Program-made: the position numbers and the translations under genes
In this document: in pieces, positions 52,384 through 63,260 of the stretch
Layout: each line of letters opens with the position of its first letter
Position numbering within the stretch: position 1 is the first letter of the stretch
Assembly: GCF_017304615.1 (NCBI RefSeq)
Contig: NZ_JAFKLZ010000001.1
Span: 372,001 to 436,000 of the forward strand
Direction: 5' to 3'
Origin: Sphingomonas sp.
GTDB lineage: Bacteria > Pseudomonadota > Alphaproteobacteria > Sphingomonadales > Sphingomonadaceae
DNA length: 64,000 bases
Notes under the pieces: generated by a model
Seen by the model: the letters and a program-made list of their open reading frames with translations, nothing else
Told to the model about the DNA's origin: nothing
The model's database searches: none

Positions 52384-53543
52384 GTAGAGTGCGGCAGTTC
52401 GTGCTGGCCGCGGGCGGCACCGGGGGACATATGGTCCCCGCGGCGGCCTTGGCCGAGGAACTGAAGCGGCGCGGGCATCGCGTCGCGTTGATCAGCGACG
52501 AGCGCGGCGTGCGCTTTCCCGGCCTGTTCGAAGGCGTCGAGACGCATGTCCTGCCCGCCGGCCGGGTGCAGGGCGGGCCGATCGGCTGGTTACGCGCGGG
52601 GCGGGCGATGATGGCGGGGCGCGCGCAGGCGATCGCGCTGTACAAGGACCTCGATCCCGCCGCCGTGATCGGTTTCGGCGGCTATCCCGCGCTGCCCGCG
52701 CTGCTGGCGGCGTTCAATCGCAAGATCCCGACCGCGGTGCACGAGCAGAACGCCGTGCTGGGGCGGGTCAACCGGCTGGTGGCGGGCAAGGTCGATGCGA
52801 TCGCGACCTCCTATGGCAAGGTCGCGCGGCTGGCGGACAAGGTTCGCGGCAAGGTGACGCTGACGGGCAATCCGGTGCGCGACGAGGTGCTCGCCTTGCG
52901 CGACCGGCCCTATCCGATGTTGGAGGAAGACAGCATCTTCCGCGTGCTGGTGACGGGCGGGAGCCAAGGCGCGAGCGTGCTAAGCCAAGTGGTGCCCGAT
53001 GGCCTCGCGATGCTGCCGGTCACGTTCCGCCGCCGGTTGCAAGTGACGCATCAGGCGCGAGTCGAGGACATCGACCGGGCGCGTGCCAAATATGCCGAGC
53101 TGCAGATTGCGGCTGATCTCGCGACCTATCTGCCCGATCTGCCCGAGCATCTGGCGTGGGCGCATCTGGTGATTGCGCGGGCGGGCGCCTCGACCATCGC
53201 CGAACTGACCGCCGCCGGGCGGCCCGCGATCCTGGTGCCGTTGCCGACCGCTACCGACGATCACCAGACCGACAATGCCCGCGAGATCGCCGAGGCGGGC
53301 GGCGCGCGCGTGATCGCGCAGAAGCATTTCACGCCGGTCGAACTCGCCAAGCAGATGCAGAAATTGGGCCTCGACCCCGAAGCGCTGCAGAACGCTGCTG
53401 CCCGCGCGCGGTCGTGCGGGCATCCCGACGCGGCGCGCGACCTGGCCGACCTGGTCGAGCGGATCAGCAACCCGGCGGGCGACATGCCGGTCGGCGCTGC
53501 GCAACCCGAACTCCCCAGCGGCGGAAAGGTGGCGTACGCATGA
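52380..53543 (+). CDS. murG: UDP-GlcNAc--lipid I N-acetylglucosaminyltransferase
   Basis: A 387-residue peripheral membrane GT-B enzyme converting lipid I to lipid II. G-loops [20 protein letters not shown] and [16 protein letters not shown], then [25 protein letters not shown] and the UDP-binding [20 protein letters not shown] are all present. The C-terminus is slightly extended. A REP pair separates it from murC. Confidence 0.97.
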   Translation: MSRVRQFVLAAGGTGGHMVPAAALAEELKRRGHRVALISDERGVRFPGLFEGVETHVLPAGRVQGGPIGWLRAGRAMMAGRAQAIALYKDLDPAAVIGFGGYPALPALLAAFNRKIPTAVHEQNAVLGRVNRLVAGKVDAIATSYGKVARLADKVRGKVTLTGNPVRDEVLALRDRPYPMLEEDSIFRVLVTGGSQGASVLSQVVPDGLAMLPVTFRRRLQVTHQARVEDIDRARAKYAELQIAADLATYLPDLPEHLAWAHLVIARAGASTIAELTAAGRPAILVPLPTATDDHQTDNAREIAEAGGARVIAQKHFTPVELAKQMQKLGLDPEALQNAAARARSCGHPDAARDLADLVERISNPAGDMPVGAAQPELPSGGKVAYA

Positions 53544-53568
53544 GCCGCGCCATCGTTTCACTACGGTC

Positions 53569-53645
53569 GTGCTCCGGCGCAGGCCGGAGCATTGGCCTCG
53601 TCGCGTGCCGCCCAGTTTCCAGCGCTCCGGCCTGCGCCGGAGCAC
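53569..53645. repeat. Inverted REP pair, copy 3 (inside the dcw cluster)
   Basis: GTGCTCCGGCGCAGG...GGAGC at 53569-53590 and its reverse complement at 53622-53645, nearly filling the 115-base gap between murG and murC. Same unit as at 29116 and 38020. Confidence 0.88.
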
Positions 53646-53658
53646 AAGAGGTGATTGC

Positions 53659-55062
53659 ATGACCGGCCTCAAGACCGACATCGGCGCGATCCATTTCGTC
53701 GGTATCGGCGGGATCGGCATGTCCGGCATCGCCGAGGTGATGCACAATCTCGGCTACAAGGTGCAGGGGTCGGACGTCGCCGAAGGCTATGTCGTGCAGG
53801 GGCTGCGCGACCTCGGCATCGACGTGAAGATCGGTCACGCCGCCGACAATCTCGGCGACGCCGCGGTGGTCGTGACCTCGACCGCGATCAAGCGCGCCAA
53901 TCCGGAGGTCGAGGCCGCGCTCGAACGCCGCATCCCGGTGGTGCGCCGCGCGGAAATGCTCGCCGAGCTGATGCGGCTCAAGTCGACCGTTGCGGTCGCG
54001 GGGACGCACGGCAAGACCACGACGACCAGCATGGTCGCGGCGCTGCTCGACGCGGGCGGGATCGACCCGACCGTGATCAACGGCGGGATCATCAACAGCT
54101 ACGGATCGAACGCGCGGCTCGGCGACAGCGAATGGATGGTGGTCGAGGCCGACGAGAGCGACGGCAGCTTCCTGCGATTGGACGGCACGATCGCGGTCGT
54201 CACCAACATCGATCCCGAACATCTCGACCATTACGGCAGCTTCGACGCGATCAAGGACGCGTTCGTCCAGTTCATCGAGAACGTGCCCTTCTACGGCGCG
54301 GCATTGCTCTGCCTCGACCATCCCGAGGTGCAGGCCGTGCTGCCCCGCGTGCGCGACCGGCGCATCGTCACATATGGCTTCTCGACCCAAGCGGACATTC
54401 GCGGCGTCAACGTGACCCCGATCCCCGGCGGCAACCGGTTCGAGGCGATCATCCGCCAGCGCGACGGCACGACGCGCTCGATCGAGCATATCGAATTGCC
54501 GATGCCGGGCCGCCACAACGTCCAGAACGCGCTGTCGGCGATCGGCGTCGCGCTGGAACTGGGCGTCAGCGACGCGACGATCCAGCAAGGGTTCAAGCAG
54601 TTCAGCGGCGTGAAGCGGCGCTTCACCAAGGTCGGCGAGGTCGGCGGCGCGGTCGTCATCGACGATTACGGCCACCATCCGGTCGAGATTCGTGCAGTGC
54701 TGGCCGCCGCGCGCGAGGGCGTGTCGAACCGCGTCATCGCGGTGGTGCAGCCGCACCGCTACACCCGGCTCGGCAATTTGATGGAGGACTTCCAGCAGGC
54801 GTTCAACGACGCCGACATGGTCTATGTGACGCCGGTCTATGCCGCGGGCGAGCAGCCGATCGAGGGTGTCGATGCGCAGGCCTTGGTCGATGGGCTGAAG
54901 CGGCGTGGGCATCGCTCGGCGGCGACGATCGGCTCGGCGGAGGAGCTGGCGAGCGAACTCGCGGGCGTGGTGCAGCCGGGCGACATGATCGTGTGTCTCG
55001 GTGCGGGCGATATTACCAAGTGGGCGGCGGGCCTGGCGGCCGGAATCGAGGCGGCGCGGTGA
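53659..55062 (+). CDS. murC: UDP-N-acetylmuramate--L-alanine ligase
   Basis: A 467-residue Mur ligase adding the first peptide residue. [20 protein letters not shown] at the start, P-loop [48 protein letters not shown] and [10 protein letters not shown] identify it. The ATG at 53659 has AAGAGG upstream, formed at the edge of the REP pair. The stop overlaps murB (GTGA). Confidence 0.97.
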   Translation: MTGLKTDIGAIHFVGIGGIGMSGIAEVMHNLGYKVQGSDVAEGYVVQGLRDLGIDVKIGHAADNLGDAAVVVTSTAIKRANPEVEAALERRIPVVRRAEMLAELMRLKSTVAVAGTHGKTTTTSMVAALLDAGGIDPTVINGGIINSYGSNARLGDSEWMVVEADESDGSFLRLDGTIAVVTNIDPEHLDHYGSFDAIKDAFVQFIENVPFYGAALLCLDHPEVQAVLPRVRDRRIVTYGFSTQADIRGVNVTPIPGGNRFEAIIRQRDGTTRSIEHIELPMPGRHNVQNALSAIGVALELGVSDATIQQGFKQFSGVKRRFTKVGEVGGAVVIDDYGHHPVEIRAVLAAAREGVSNRVIAVVQPHRYTRLGNLMEDFQQAFNDADMVYVTPVYAAGEQPIEGVDAQALVDGLKRRGHRSAATIGSAEELASELAGVVQPGDMIVCLGAGDITKWAAGLAAGIEAAR

Positions 55063-55958
55063 GTGTCTGTTACGCCATGCCGCCGGTGCGTGGCCGCTTG
55101 ACGCACGGCGCGCCGCTCGCGCCGCTCGTGTGGTTCAAGAGCGGCGGGGCGGCGGAATGGCTGTTCGAGCCGGCGGATGTCGCCGACCTGGAAGCGTTCC
55201 TCTACGCGCTCGATCCGGCGGTGCCGGTGATGGGGCTCGGCCTCGGCTCCAACATGATCGTGCGCGACGGTGGCGTGCCGGGCGTCGTGGTGCGGCTGGG
55301 CAAGGCGTTCGCCAAGGTCGAACGGCTCGACGACACGGCGCTCAAATGCGCCGGCGGCGCGCCGGGTATCCTCGTCACATCGACTGCGCGCGACGCGGGG
55401 ATCGGCGGGCTTGAGTTCATGCGCTCGATCCCCGGAACCGTGGGCGGGTTCGTGCGGATGAACGGCGGCGCCTATGGCCGCGAGGTCAAGGACGTGCTGG
55501 TCGAGGCCGAGGTCGTGCTGCGGTCAGGTGACCGCAAGACGCTGGCGCTCGGCGATCTCGGCTACACCTATCGTCACAGCGCGTTGCCGGAGGGCGGGAT
55601 CGTCGTTTCGGCGACGTTTCGTGGGCACCCGGAGGAGCCGGCCGTGGTGCAGGCCGAAATGGACCGCATCGCCGCCGCGCGCGAGGAATCGCAGCCGCTG
55701 CGGTCGAAGACGGGCGGGTCCACGTTCAAGAACCCGGAGGGCTACAAGGCCTGGCAGCTGGTCGATCACGCGGGGTGTCGCGGCCTGCGCCGGGGCGACG
55801 CGCAAGTGTCGGAGAAGCATTGCAACTTCCTCCTCAACCTTGGCGACGCGACGAGCGCGGACATCGAGGGTCTGGGGGAGGACGTGCGCGAGAGGGTGAA
55901 GGCGGACAGCGGCGTGACGCTCGAGTGGGAAATTCAGCGCGTTGGGGTGGCGAAGTGA
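55059..55958 (+). CDS. murB: UDP-N-acetylenolpyruvoylglucosamine reductase
   Basis: A 299-residue FAD enzyme that reduces the enolpyruvyl group to make UDP-MurNAc. FAD-binding parts: [37 protein letters not shown] and [11 protein letters not shown]. The catalytic serine lies in [13 protein letters not shown], and [15 protein letters not shown] ends the type II fold. Start GTG 55059 overlaps murC, end overlaps ddl. Confidence 0.96.
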   Translation: MSVCYAMPPVRGRLTHGAPLAPLVWFKSGGAAEWLFEPADVADLEAFLYALDPAVPVMGLGLGSNMIVRDGGVPGVVVRLGKAFAKVERLDDTALKCAGGAPGILVTSTARDAGIGGLEFMRSIPGTVGGFVRMNGGAYGREVKDVLVEAEVVLRSGDRKTLALGDLGYTYRHSALPEGGIVVSATFRGHPEEPAVVQAEMDRIAAAREESQPLRSKTGGSTFKNPEGYKAWQLVDHAGCRGLRRGDAQVSEKHCNFLLNLGDATSADIEGLGEDVRERVKADSGVTLEWEIQRVGVAK

Positions 55959-56890
55959 GCGCGCCGCTCCATGTCGCCGTCCTGATGGGCGGCTGGTCGG
56001 CCGAGCGCGACGTGTCGCTGATGTCGGGCAAGGGCATCGTCGAAGCGCTGGAGTCGCTTGGGCACCGCGTCACCGCGATCGACATGGACCGCGACGTTGC
56101 CGCCAAGCTCGCCGCCGCCAAGCCCGATGTCGTGTTCAACGCGCTCCACGGCACGCCGGGCGAGGATGGGAGCGTGCAGGGCATGCTCGACCTGATGGGC
56201 CTGAAATACACCCATTCGGGTATGGTCACCTCGGTGATCGCGATCGACAAGGTGCTGACCAAGCAGGCGCTCGTCCCGCACGGCATCCCGATGCCCGGCG
56301 GGCGGATCGTCAAGTCGGCGGACGTGTTCGAAGGCGATCCGCTCAAGCGGCCCTATGTGCTGAAACCCGTCAACGAAGGATCGTCGGTCGGCGTCGCGAT
56401 CGTCACCGACGAGGGCAATTACGGCCAGCCGATCGGCCGCGACGTCGCGGGGCCGTGGCAGGAGTTCGAGGAGCTGCTCGCCGAGCCCTATGTGCGCGGC
56501 CGCGAACTGACGACCGCGATCCTGGGCGGCAAGGCGCTGGGCGTGACCGAACTCAAGCCCAAGTCGGGCTGGTACGATTACGACGCCAAATACACCGACG
56601 GGATGACCGAGCACATCTTCCCGGCGCAAATCCCCGATCACATCGCGGAAGCGTGCAAGCGCATCGCGCTCGAGGCGCACCGGCTGCTCGGATGCCGGGG
56701 CGCGTCGCGGTCCGATTTCCGCTGGGACGACGAACGCGGCGAGGACGGGCTGTTCCTGCTGGAGGTCAACACGCAGCCTGGCATGACTCCGCTGAGCCTG
56801 GTGCCCGAACAGGCCCGGCATCTCGGCATTTCCTATCCCGAACTCGTCCAGATGATCGTCGACGAGGCGCTGGCGGGGGAGGAGTCATGA
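55955..56890 (+). CDS. ddl: D-alanine--D-alanine ligase
   Basis: A 311-residue ATP-grasp enzyme that makes the D-Ala-D-Ala dipeptide used by MurF. VLMGGWSAERDVSLMSG at the start, NALHGTPGEDGSVQGMLDL, KPVNEGSSVGVAIV (ATP loop), CRGASRSDFRWD and FLLEVNTQPGMTPLSLVPEQ are conserved. Start GTG 55955 overlaps murB, end overlaps ftsQ. Whether this is the ddlA or ddlB form cannot be said. Confidence 0.96.
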   Translation: MSAPLHVAVLMGGWSAERDVSLMSGKGIVEALESLGHRVTAIDMDRDVAAKLAAAKPDVVFNALHGTPGEDGSVQGMLDLMGLKYTHSGMVTSVIAIDKVLTKQALVPHGIPMPGGRIVKSADVFEGDPLKRPYVLKPVNEGSSVGVAIVTDEGNYGQPIGRDVAGPWQEFEELLAEPYVRGRELTTAILGGKALGVTELKPKSGWYDYDAKYTDGMTEHIFPAQIPDHIAEACKRIALEAHRLLGCRGASRSDFRWDDERGEDGLFLLEVNTQPGMTPLSLVPEQARHLGISYPELVQMIVDEALAGEES

Positions 56891-57810
56891 GCAAGCGCCC
56901 GGTCACGCGCGGCCGTCCGACCAACCGCAAGAAGAAGGCGTCGATCCTCGACCGTATCCTCGCGCACATCCCGCTCAGCCATGTCGCGCTGCGCCGGATC
57001 GCGACCTGGACGATCGTGCTGGTCGTATTCGGTGGTGTGTATGTCGCGGGGGCGGTGACGGGGGCAAATGCTGCGATCGGCACCGCGCTCGCCGAACAGG
57101 TCGGCAAGGCGGGGCTGCGCGTCGAGCAGATCGAGGTGCGTGGCGTGAAGCGGATGGACGTGACCACCGTCTATGCCGTCGCGCTCGACCAGAAATCGCG
57201 CGCGATGCCGCTGGTCGATCTCAACGGCGTGCGCGACCGGTTGCTGCAATATGGCTGGGTGCAGGACGCGCATGTCTCGCGACGGTTGCCCGATACGCTC
57301 CTGATCCGCATCGTCGAGCGCACGCCAGCGGCGGTGTGGCAGAATCAGGGACAGTTGAGCCTGATCGACCGCGACGGCATCTATCTGGAGCCGGTTTCCG
57401 CCGATGCGATGCCCGATTTGCCGCTGGTGATCGGTCCCGGCGCGGACCGGCAGGAGCCGGCGTTCCAGACGCTGATGGTCGCCGCCCCGGCGTTGAAGCC
57501 CCGCGTGCGCGCCGCGACCTGGGTCGGCAACCGGCGCTGGGACCTGCTGTTCGACACCGGCGAGACCTTGTCATTGCCCGAGGGCGAGGACGAAGCGGCC
57601 AAGGCGCTCAAGCTGTTCGCGGAAAAAGACGGCACGACCAAATTGCTGGGCAGCGGCGCCTACATCAAGTTCGACATGCGCGATTATCCGAACCGCATGG
57701 TCTTGCGGCCGGCGAGCCGCGTCACGACGACGCCCGCGCCGAAGCCGAGCGCGACCGCGAAACCGACGACGACGAAATCCGACCGCGCGCCGACGCGCGA
57801 CGAGGTGTAA
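56887..57810 (+). CDS. ftsQ: Cell division protein FtsQ
   Basis: A 307-residue bitopic division protein. A basic cytoplasmic N-terminus (RGRPTNRKKKAS) and a transmembrane helix (about 38-60) precede the POTRA domain (GLRVEQIEVRGVKRMDVTTV, residues ~75-140) and the beta domain with WVQDAHVSRRLPDTLLIRIV. The last ~35 residues are Thr/Pro/Lys-rich. It links FtsZ-side and wall-synthesis proteins through FtsB/FtsL. ftsA begins 10 bases downstream. Confidence 0.94.
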   Translation: MSKRPVTRGRPTNRKKKASILDRILAHIPLSHVALRRIATWTIVLVVFGGVYVAGAVTGANAAIGTALAEQVGKAGLRVEQIEVRGVKRMDVTTVYAVALDQKSRAMPLVDLNGVRDRLLQYGWVQDAHVSRRLPDTLLIRIVERTPAAVWQNQGQLSLIDRDGIYLEPVSADAMPDLPLVIGPGADRQEPAFQTLMVAAPALKPRVRAATWVGNRRWDLLFDTGETLSLPEGEDEAAKALKLFAEKDGTTKLLGSGAYIKFDMRDYPNRMVLRPASRVTTTPAPKPSATAKPTTTKSDRAPTRDEV

Positions 57811-57820
57811 GGGGGAATAT

Positions 57821-59083
57821 ATGGCGAAGGCTGGACCCGAAGGACTGATCACCGCGCTCGACATCGGATCGTCGAAGGTGTCGGCGATGATCGCGCAGAA
57901 GGGCGACGGCGGCGAGCTGATCGTGCTCGGCACCGGGCAGCGCGAGAGCCGCGGGGTCAAGCGCGGCTGCATCGCCGACATGGGCGCGACCGAGGTCGCG
58001 GTGCGCGAGGCCGTCGAACAGGCGGAGCGGATCGCGCAGACCAATATCGAAAATGTCTGGGTGGGCTTTTCGGCGGGCGGGCTGGTCAGCGACGTCGCGT
58101 CGATCGAGTTCGAGCTGGGCGGGCACCGGATCGAGCAGTCGGACATCGACGCGCTGCTGCGCGCGGGACGCGAATCGATCGACCCGGCGGGGCGGATGGT
58201 GCTGCACGCGCAGCCCGCGCTCTACACGCTCGACGGGATTACCGGGGTCAAGAACCCGCTGGGGCTGCATGCCGACCGGCTGGGCGTCCACATCCATGTC
58301 GTCGCCGCCGACGGATCGCCGGTGCGCAACGTCGGGCTGTGCGTCGCCAAGTCGCACCTAGAGGTGAAGTCGATCATCGCCGCGCCGGTCGCGACCGGGC
58401 TGGCGTGCCTGAGCGCGGAGGAGCGCGAACTGGGCACCGCGCTGGTCGAGATGGGCGCGGGAATCACCAACGTGTCGTTGTTCGCGGGCGGGATGCTGGT
58501 CGGGCTGACCACGATCCAGATGGGCGCGGCGGACATCACCGACGACATTGCCTCGACGTTCGGGGCATCGCGGACCCAGGCCGAGCGGATCAAGTGCTTC
58601 CACGGCTGCGCCAATGCGACGCCGCGCGACAATCACGAGGTGATCGAGATCACGCCGCTGTCGGACGATGGCGCGGCCGAGGGACCGCGCATCACCAAGG
58701 CTCAGCTGATCGCGGTGATCCGCCAGCGGCTCGAACTGCTGATGGGGGAGATCGGCAAGGCGCTGACCGCGATGAAGTTCGACGGCAATGTCGGCCGTCA
58801 GGTCGTGTTGACCGGGGGCGGCGCGGAGTTGAAGGGAATCGCCGATTACGCGCAGTCGTCGCTCGGCCGATCGGTCCGCGTTGGGCGGCCGCGCGGTCTG
58901 GCCGGGCTGCCCGATGCGCATTCGGGACCGGCATTTGCGACCGCGGCTGGGCTGGTCCATCACGCCGCGACGAACCCGATCGATCTTCGTGCGCTGGCCA
59001 GTGACGAGCGCCAACTGATTCACAAGCCGTCGCCCTTTTCGATGGTTCGTCGCCTGATCCGCACGGCTCGGGCGAATTATTAA
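57821..59083 (+). CDS. ftsA: Cell division protein FtsA
   Basis: A 420-residue actin-like protein that tethers FtsZ to the membrane. ATPase motifs: [14 protein letters not shown] at the start, [18 protein letters not shown] (phosphate 2) and [17 protein letters not shown] (adenosine). The 1C domain and the C-terminal amphipathic membrane-targeting helix ([12 protein letters not shown]) are in place. Separated from ftsZ by 115 bases without a visible terminator. Confidence 0.96.
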   Translation: MAKAGPEGLITALDIGSSKVSAMIAQKGDGGELIVLGTGQRESRGVKRGCIADMGATEVAVREAVEQAERIAQTNIENVWVGFSAGGLVSDVASIEFELGGHRIEQSDIDALLRAGRESIDPAGRMVLHAQPALYTLDGITGVKNPLGLHADRLGVHIHVVAADGSPVRNVGLCVAKSHLEVKSIIAAPVATGLACLSAEERELGTALVEMGAGITNVSLFAGGMLVGLTTIQMGAADITDDIASTFGASRTQAERIKCFHGCANATPRDNHEVIEITPLSDDGAAEGPRITKAQLIAVIRQRLELLMGEIGKALTAMKFDGNVGRQVVLTGGGAELKGIADYAQSSLGRSVRVGRPRGLAGLPDAHSGPAFATAAGLVHHAATNPIDLRALASDERQLIHKPSPFSMVRRLIRTARANY

Positions 59084-59198
59084 CAGAATAAGTCACCAAA
59101 TCCCTATTTGTAGTGGATACAACTGGGGCGATGGTGCAAGAAGTAGTAGGCATAGGGTGTTCCCGCCCATTTTCGGGGACAGGACGGAGACAGGTATC

Positions 59199-60665
59199 AT
59201 GGTCGAATTTCTTCCCCCCGAGGTGGACGAGCTGACCCCGCGAATCGCCGTGATCGGCGTGGGTGGCGCGGGCGGCAACGCGATCGCGAACATGATGAGG
59301 AACGACGTGCAGGGCGTCGACTTTCTGGTGGCCAATACCGACGCCCAGGCGCTGAAGCAGAGCCAGGCGGGGCAGAAGATCCAGCTCGGCGCGAAGATCA
59401 CGCAAGGGTTGGGCGCGGGCAGCCGGCCGGAGATCGGCCGCGCCGCCGCCGAAGAGACGATCGACGCGGTCGCCAAGACGCTCGAAGGATCGCACATGTG
59501 CTTCATCGCGGCCGGGATGGGCGGCGGCACCGGCACTGGCGCGGCCCCCGTCATCGCCAAGGCGGCGCGCGACGCGGGCATCCTGACCGTCGGCGTCGTG
59601 ACCAAGCCCTTCGCGTTCGAGGGCAACCGTCGCGCCAAGGCGGCGGACGCGGGGATCGAGGAACTGCAGAAGTATGTCGATACCCTGATCGTCATCCCCA
59701 ACCAGAATCTGTTCCTGGTCGCCAACGCCAACACCACGTTCAAGCAGGCCTTCGAAATGGCCGACGAGGTGCTGCAACAGGGCGTGCGCGGGATCACCGA
59801 CCTGATGGTTATGCCCGGCCTGATCAACCTCGACTTCGCCGACGTCCGGTCGGTGATGCAGGAGATGGGCAAGGCGATGATGGGCACCGGCGAGGCCGAG
59901 GGCGACAACCGCGCCATCGAAGCCGCGTCGAAGGCGATCGCCAACCCGCTGCTCGACGGTGTCAGCATGAAGGGCGCGAAGGGCGTCATCGTGTCGATCA
60001 CCGGCGGTGAGGACATGCGGCTGCTCGAGGTCGACGAAGCCGCGAACCATATCCGCGAGCTGGTCGACGAGGACGCCAACATCATCTGGGGTTCGGCGTT
60101 CAACCCCGAGCTGGAAGGCAAGATCCGCGTCTCGGTCGTCGCGACCGGGATCGAGGCGGATGCGAGCACCGTCGCGGCCGCGGAGCCGTCGACGCGCGCT
60201 TTCTCGTTCGGCCGCCGCGATTCGGTTGCGCCGGTCCCGGCGATCGAAACGCCCGTGACGCCGACGCCAGAGCCGGAAGTCGCGGCTGCCGCCGTGGAGC
60301 CGGAAGCCGAAGCCGCGGCCGAGGACGCGCCGCTCGAACTGACCGCACCGGTCGTGGAGGACATTGTGCCCGCCACCGAGGCGCTGGCTGCCAACAACGA
60401 CGAACTGGTGCTCGACAGCGGTTCGGAGGTCGAGCCTGCGCCGCCGACACGGCTGACGTTCGGCGACGACGATTTCGCGAACGATCGCGGCGCGACGATC
60501 GCCACGGGCACCGACGAAAGCGCGGCGCCCAAGGTCAAGATGGGGGGCACCCTGTTCGAGCGGATGCAGAATGTCGCGCGCGGCGCGTTCGGCGAATCCG
60601 AACCGGAAGCCCAGAAGGATTCGCTCGACATTCCGCGTTTCCTGCATCGCCAGAACAACCAGTAA
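59199..60665 (+). CDS. ftsZ: Cell division protein FtsZ
   Basis: A 488-residue tubulin-like GTPase forming the Z ring. N-terminal [20 protein letters not shown], the GTP signature [10 protein letters not shown] (about 108) and the T7 loop [11 protein letters not shown] are conserved. After residue ~320 comes a long Ala/Pro/Glu-rich linker (about 150 residues), then the conserved C-terminal peptide DIPRFLHRQ that binds FtsA and other partners. Start ATG 59199; a hairpin terminator follows the stop. Confidence 0.97.
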   Translation: MVEFLPPEVDELTPRIAVIGVGGAGGNAIANMMRNDVQGVDFLVANTDAQALKQSQAGQKIQLGAKITQGLGAGSRPEIGRAAAEETIDAVAKTLEGSHMCFIAAGMGGGTGTGAAPVIAKAARDAGILTVGVVTKPFAFEGNRRAKAADAGIEELQKYVDTLIVIPNQNLFLVANANTTFKQAFEMADEVLQQGVRGITDLMVMPGLINLDFADVRSVMQEMGKAMMGTGEAEGDNRAIEAASKAIANPLLDGVSMKGAKGVIVSITGGEDMRLLEVDEAANHIRELVDEDANIIWGSAFNPELEGKIRVSVVATGIEADASTVAAAEPSTRAFSFGRRDSVAPVPAIETPVTPTPEPEVAAAAVEPEAEAAAEDAPLELTAPVVEDIVPATEALAANNDELVLDSGSEVEPAPPTRLTFGDDDFANDRGATIATGTDESAAPKVKMGGTLFERMQNVARGAFGESEPEAQKDSLDIPRFLHRQNNQ

Positions 60666-60680
60666 CTGTCTCACGATGAT

Positions 60681-60725
60681 ACGGGGTGTGACGGCTCGTC
60701 GCCGTCGCGCCCCGTTTCGCCGTTT
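60681..60725 (+). terminator. Terminator of the dcw cluster after ftsZ
   Basis: A 15-bp stem 60681-60695/60701-60715 with two G-U pairs and a 5-base loop, 15 bases past the ftsZ stop. The T-tract is imperfect (TTCGCCGTTT). Confidence 0.7.
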
Positions 60726-60781
60726 GTGGGCCAGACACCCATTTCCCGTTCAGCCTGTACCCGCTCTAGGCTACACCCCAG

Positions 60782-62905
60782 ATGATGTTGCGCCGGACCC
60801 TGACCTTTGCCGCGCTCGGTTTCGCGGTGGCGGGCGGCGCGCAGGCGCAGACCGCGAGCGAGAATCGCGACGCCGACGCGCTCGCCGCCGACATGCGGCT
60901 GCTCGCGGCCAACCCGCTCGACATCGAGGCGCTGATCACCGCGGGCGAACTGACGCTCAGGATGGGCGACAGCACGGCGTCGGCGGGATTTTTCGGCCGC
61001 GCGGAGAAACTCGATCCGCTCAACCCCAGGATCAAGGCGGGGTGGGGCAGTCTGATGGTGCGCGCCGAACGGCCCGGTATGGCGCTCGTGCGGTTCCAGG
61101 AGGCCGAGCGGCGCGGGCTGGACCCGGCCAAGTTCGCCGCCGATCGCGGCCTGGCCTATGACCTGATCGGCGAACAGGAGCGGGCGCAGCGCGATTACCG
61201 GCTGGCGCTGCGCGACGGGCCGGATGACGAGGTGACGCGGCGCTACGCGCTGTCGCTGGGGATTTCGGGCAAGAAGGACGAAGCGCTCAAGCTGCTCGAG
61301 CCGCTGCTGCGCAAGGGCGACCGGCCGGCGTGGCGCGACCGCGCGTTCGTCCTGGCGATGAACGGCGATACGGCGGGCGCGGAAAAGATCGCCGAGACGA
61401 TGATGTCGCCGGGGCTGGGCGCGGGGCTGACCCCGTTCTTCCGGCGCTTGCCGCAACTGTCCGCCGCCGACCGCGCCTTTGCCGTGACGTTCGGCGAGAT
61501 GCGAGCGACGCCGGAACGGGTCGCCGACGCGAAACTGACGCCGCCGCTGCCGAAGCTCGGCCCCGATCCCTATGCGCCCAAGGTCGCGGCCGAGCCGCCG
61601 CGGGTCGTCGTCGCGGCCGCCGATGACGGTCGCAAGCGCAAGAAGCGCGGGAAGGGCGAGGCCGTCGTTCCCGCGGGGCGGCAGCCGCTTCCCGCGCCGG
61701 TCGAGGTCGCGCTCGCGCCGCCGGTCTATGTCGCGCCGCGCGCGCCGACTCCCGCTCCGACGCCAGCGCCCACGGTGATCGCCGCGTCCAAGCCGACGCC
61801 CGCGCCGGTGCCGCCGCCGGTGCGCGTCGCCGCCGTCCAGCCCAGGCCGACGCCGCCGGCTCCGACGCCAGCGCCGCCGCCAGCGCCAACACCGGCACCG
61901 CCGCCGGTTGCGGTGGTCGCGCCCCCGCCGCCAAGTCCGGCTCCCACGCCGGTACCCGCGCCGTCTCCGACTCCGGCTCCAGCGCCAGCGCCCACCGAAG
62001 TCGCGGCGGTCCCCACGCCTACGACCGATGCCGCGCCGGACAACCCGACGCCGACCGCGCCGGTCATGGTCGCGGCGAACCCGACGCCCGCGCCGCCCGC
62101 AGAGCCAGTTCCCGGCACCGCTGATCAGCCGAGCGCGGCCGAGGCCGGCGTGCCGCAGCCGACCGGCACCGCGCGCGTAAGCGAGGACACCGTGCTCGCC
62201 CGCATCGTCGCCAATCTCGACAAGCCGACGCCCGTGCCATCGCGCAGGGTGCGCCCCGCGGCGGTCGTTGCGCCGCCACCGCCACCCGCTGAGCCGAAGG
62301 CCAAGCCCGTCGAGGAACCCAAGCCCGCGCCCTCCCGCACGCGCGGCCGGCCGTCGAAGGAGGAGCTCGCCGACGCCAAGGTCGAATCGGCGAAGAGCAA
62401 GGCCCCGCCGGTCGATGCGAAGGGCCGTCCGATCAAGGCGAAGGACGCGGACGACGAACCCGTCCTCGCGCTCGACAAGAATGGCTGCCCGATCCCGCCC
62501 AAGCCGGTTAAGGGCAGGGCGGCCGCGCCGATCAAGACCAAGAAGCCGATGACGGCGCGCGAAAAGGCCAACGATGCGCGCTGCAAGGCGGCGACCGCCA
62601 AGGCCAAGGCCGATGCGGAGACCAAGGGCGAACCCGCACGCGTTTGGGTCCAGGTTGCGGGCGGCGCGAACGAGGGCGACCTCAAGAAGGCGTGGGCGGC
62701 GCTGCAAAGCAAGGCGCCCGATCTGTTCCGCGGGCGGCAGGGCTGGACCACGCCGTTGCGCGCCACCAACCGCGTGCTGACGGGTCCGTTCAAGTCGGAC
62801 GACGAGGCGCAGGCGTTCGTCAACCGCATGGCCAAGGCCGGGCTGTCGGGTTTCGTCTTTACGAGCACCAAGGGGCAGAAGGTCGAGCGGCTGGGGGCTA
62901 AATAG
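60782..62905 (+). CDS. Secreted TPR + SPOR domain protein with Pro-rich linker
   Basis: A 707-residue exported protein. Signal peptide (residues 1-22, ending GGAQAQ), TPR-type helical repeats (~28-230), and a very Pro/Ala/Thr-rich linker (~270-480, many PTPAP units) are followed by a basic Lys/Ala region and a C-terminal SPOR domain (~618-705). The SPOR domain contains ARVWVQVAGGANEGDLKKAW, TGPFKSDDEAQAFVNRM and FVFTSTKGQKVERL. SPOR domains bind denuded septal peptidoglycan, so the protein probably acts at the division site. Its position directly after ftsZ supports that. The start ATG is the first of two in a row; a terminator separates it from ftsZ. Confidence 0.85.
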   Translation: MMLRRTLTFAALGFAVAGGAQAQTASENRDADALAADMRLLAANPLDIEALITAGELTLRMGDSTASAGFFGRAEKLDPLNPRIKAGWGSLMVRAERPGMALVRFQEAERRGLDPAKFAADRGLAYDLIGEQERAQRDYRLALRDGPDDEVTRRYALSLGISGKKDEALKLLEPLLRKGDRPAWRDRAFVLAMNGDTAGAEKIAETMMSPGLGAGLTPFFRRLPQLSAADRAFAVTFGEMRATPERVADAKLTPPLPKLGPDPYAPKVAAEPPRVVVAAADDGRKRKKRGKGEAVVPAGRQPLPAPVEVALAPPVYVAPRAPTPAPTPAPTVIAASKPTPAPVPPPVRVAAVQPRPTPPAPTPAPPPAPTPAPPPVAVVAPPPPSPAPTPVPAPSPTPAPAPAPTEVAAVPTPTTDAAPDNPTPTAPVMVAANPTPAPPAEPVPGTADQPSAAEAGVPQPTGTARVSEDTVLARIVANLDKPTPVPSRRVRPAAVVAPPPPPAEPKAKPVEEPKPAPSRTRGRPSKEELADAKVESAKSKAPPVDAKGRPIKAKDADDEPVLALDKNGCPIPPKPVKGRAAAPIKTKKPMTAREKANDARCKAATAKAKADAETKGEPARVWVQVAGGANEGDLKKAWAALQSKAPDLFRGRQGWTTPLRATNRVLTGPFKSDDEAQAFVNRMAKAGLSGFVFTSTKGQKVERLGAK

Positions 62906-63000
62906 GTTCTCGTCACCCCGGACTTGATTAGCGCTTAATGAGAAGCCCCGCCTAACCAGCCAGGCTTTTTCGTGGCGGCTGGCGTGCTATCGTGCCCGAC

Positions 63001-63258
63001 ATGGCAGTAACGTTGCTCCGCGATCCGACCTTCGTGTCCTTGGAGTTCGCATTCGATGATCGGGAGGCGGTACTTTCAGCAATCCGCGAACTGTTCGGCA
63101 GCCTAACAGTGGCGGAACGCTTGGCATCTGCCAGCGTGGAAGTGGCCGGCTAGAACTTCGTTTATGACAATGACGGCCCGTGTTTGATCACCACCTCAGA
63201 GCGCGGATCAAAGATGTTAGAGACTATCGCGACCCGCTTGGGTCACACTGATATATAG
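63001..63258 (+). pseudogene. Small gene split by an in-frame amber codon
   Basis: ATG 63001 opens a frame of 50 codons (LLRDPTFVSLEFAFDDREAV, then RELFGSLTVAERLASA) that stops at TAG 63151-63153. The same frame continues for 34 sense codons (NFVYDNDGPCLITTSERGSK, then LETIATRLGHTDI) to a second TAG at 63256-63258. Both halves look like coding sequence of one ~85-residue protein. Most likely a nonsense-disrupted gene; a sequencing error is the main alternative. Family not recognised. Confidence 0.5.
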
Positions 63259-63260
63259 GT

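Noticed and set aside
58692-60674. 660-codon minus-strand frame opposite ftsA and ftsZ
   Set aside because: Antisense shadow of confirmed division genes.
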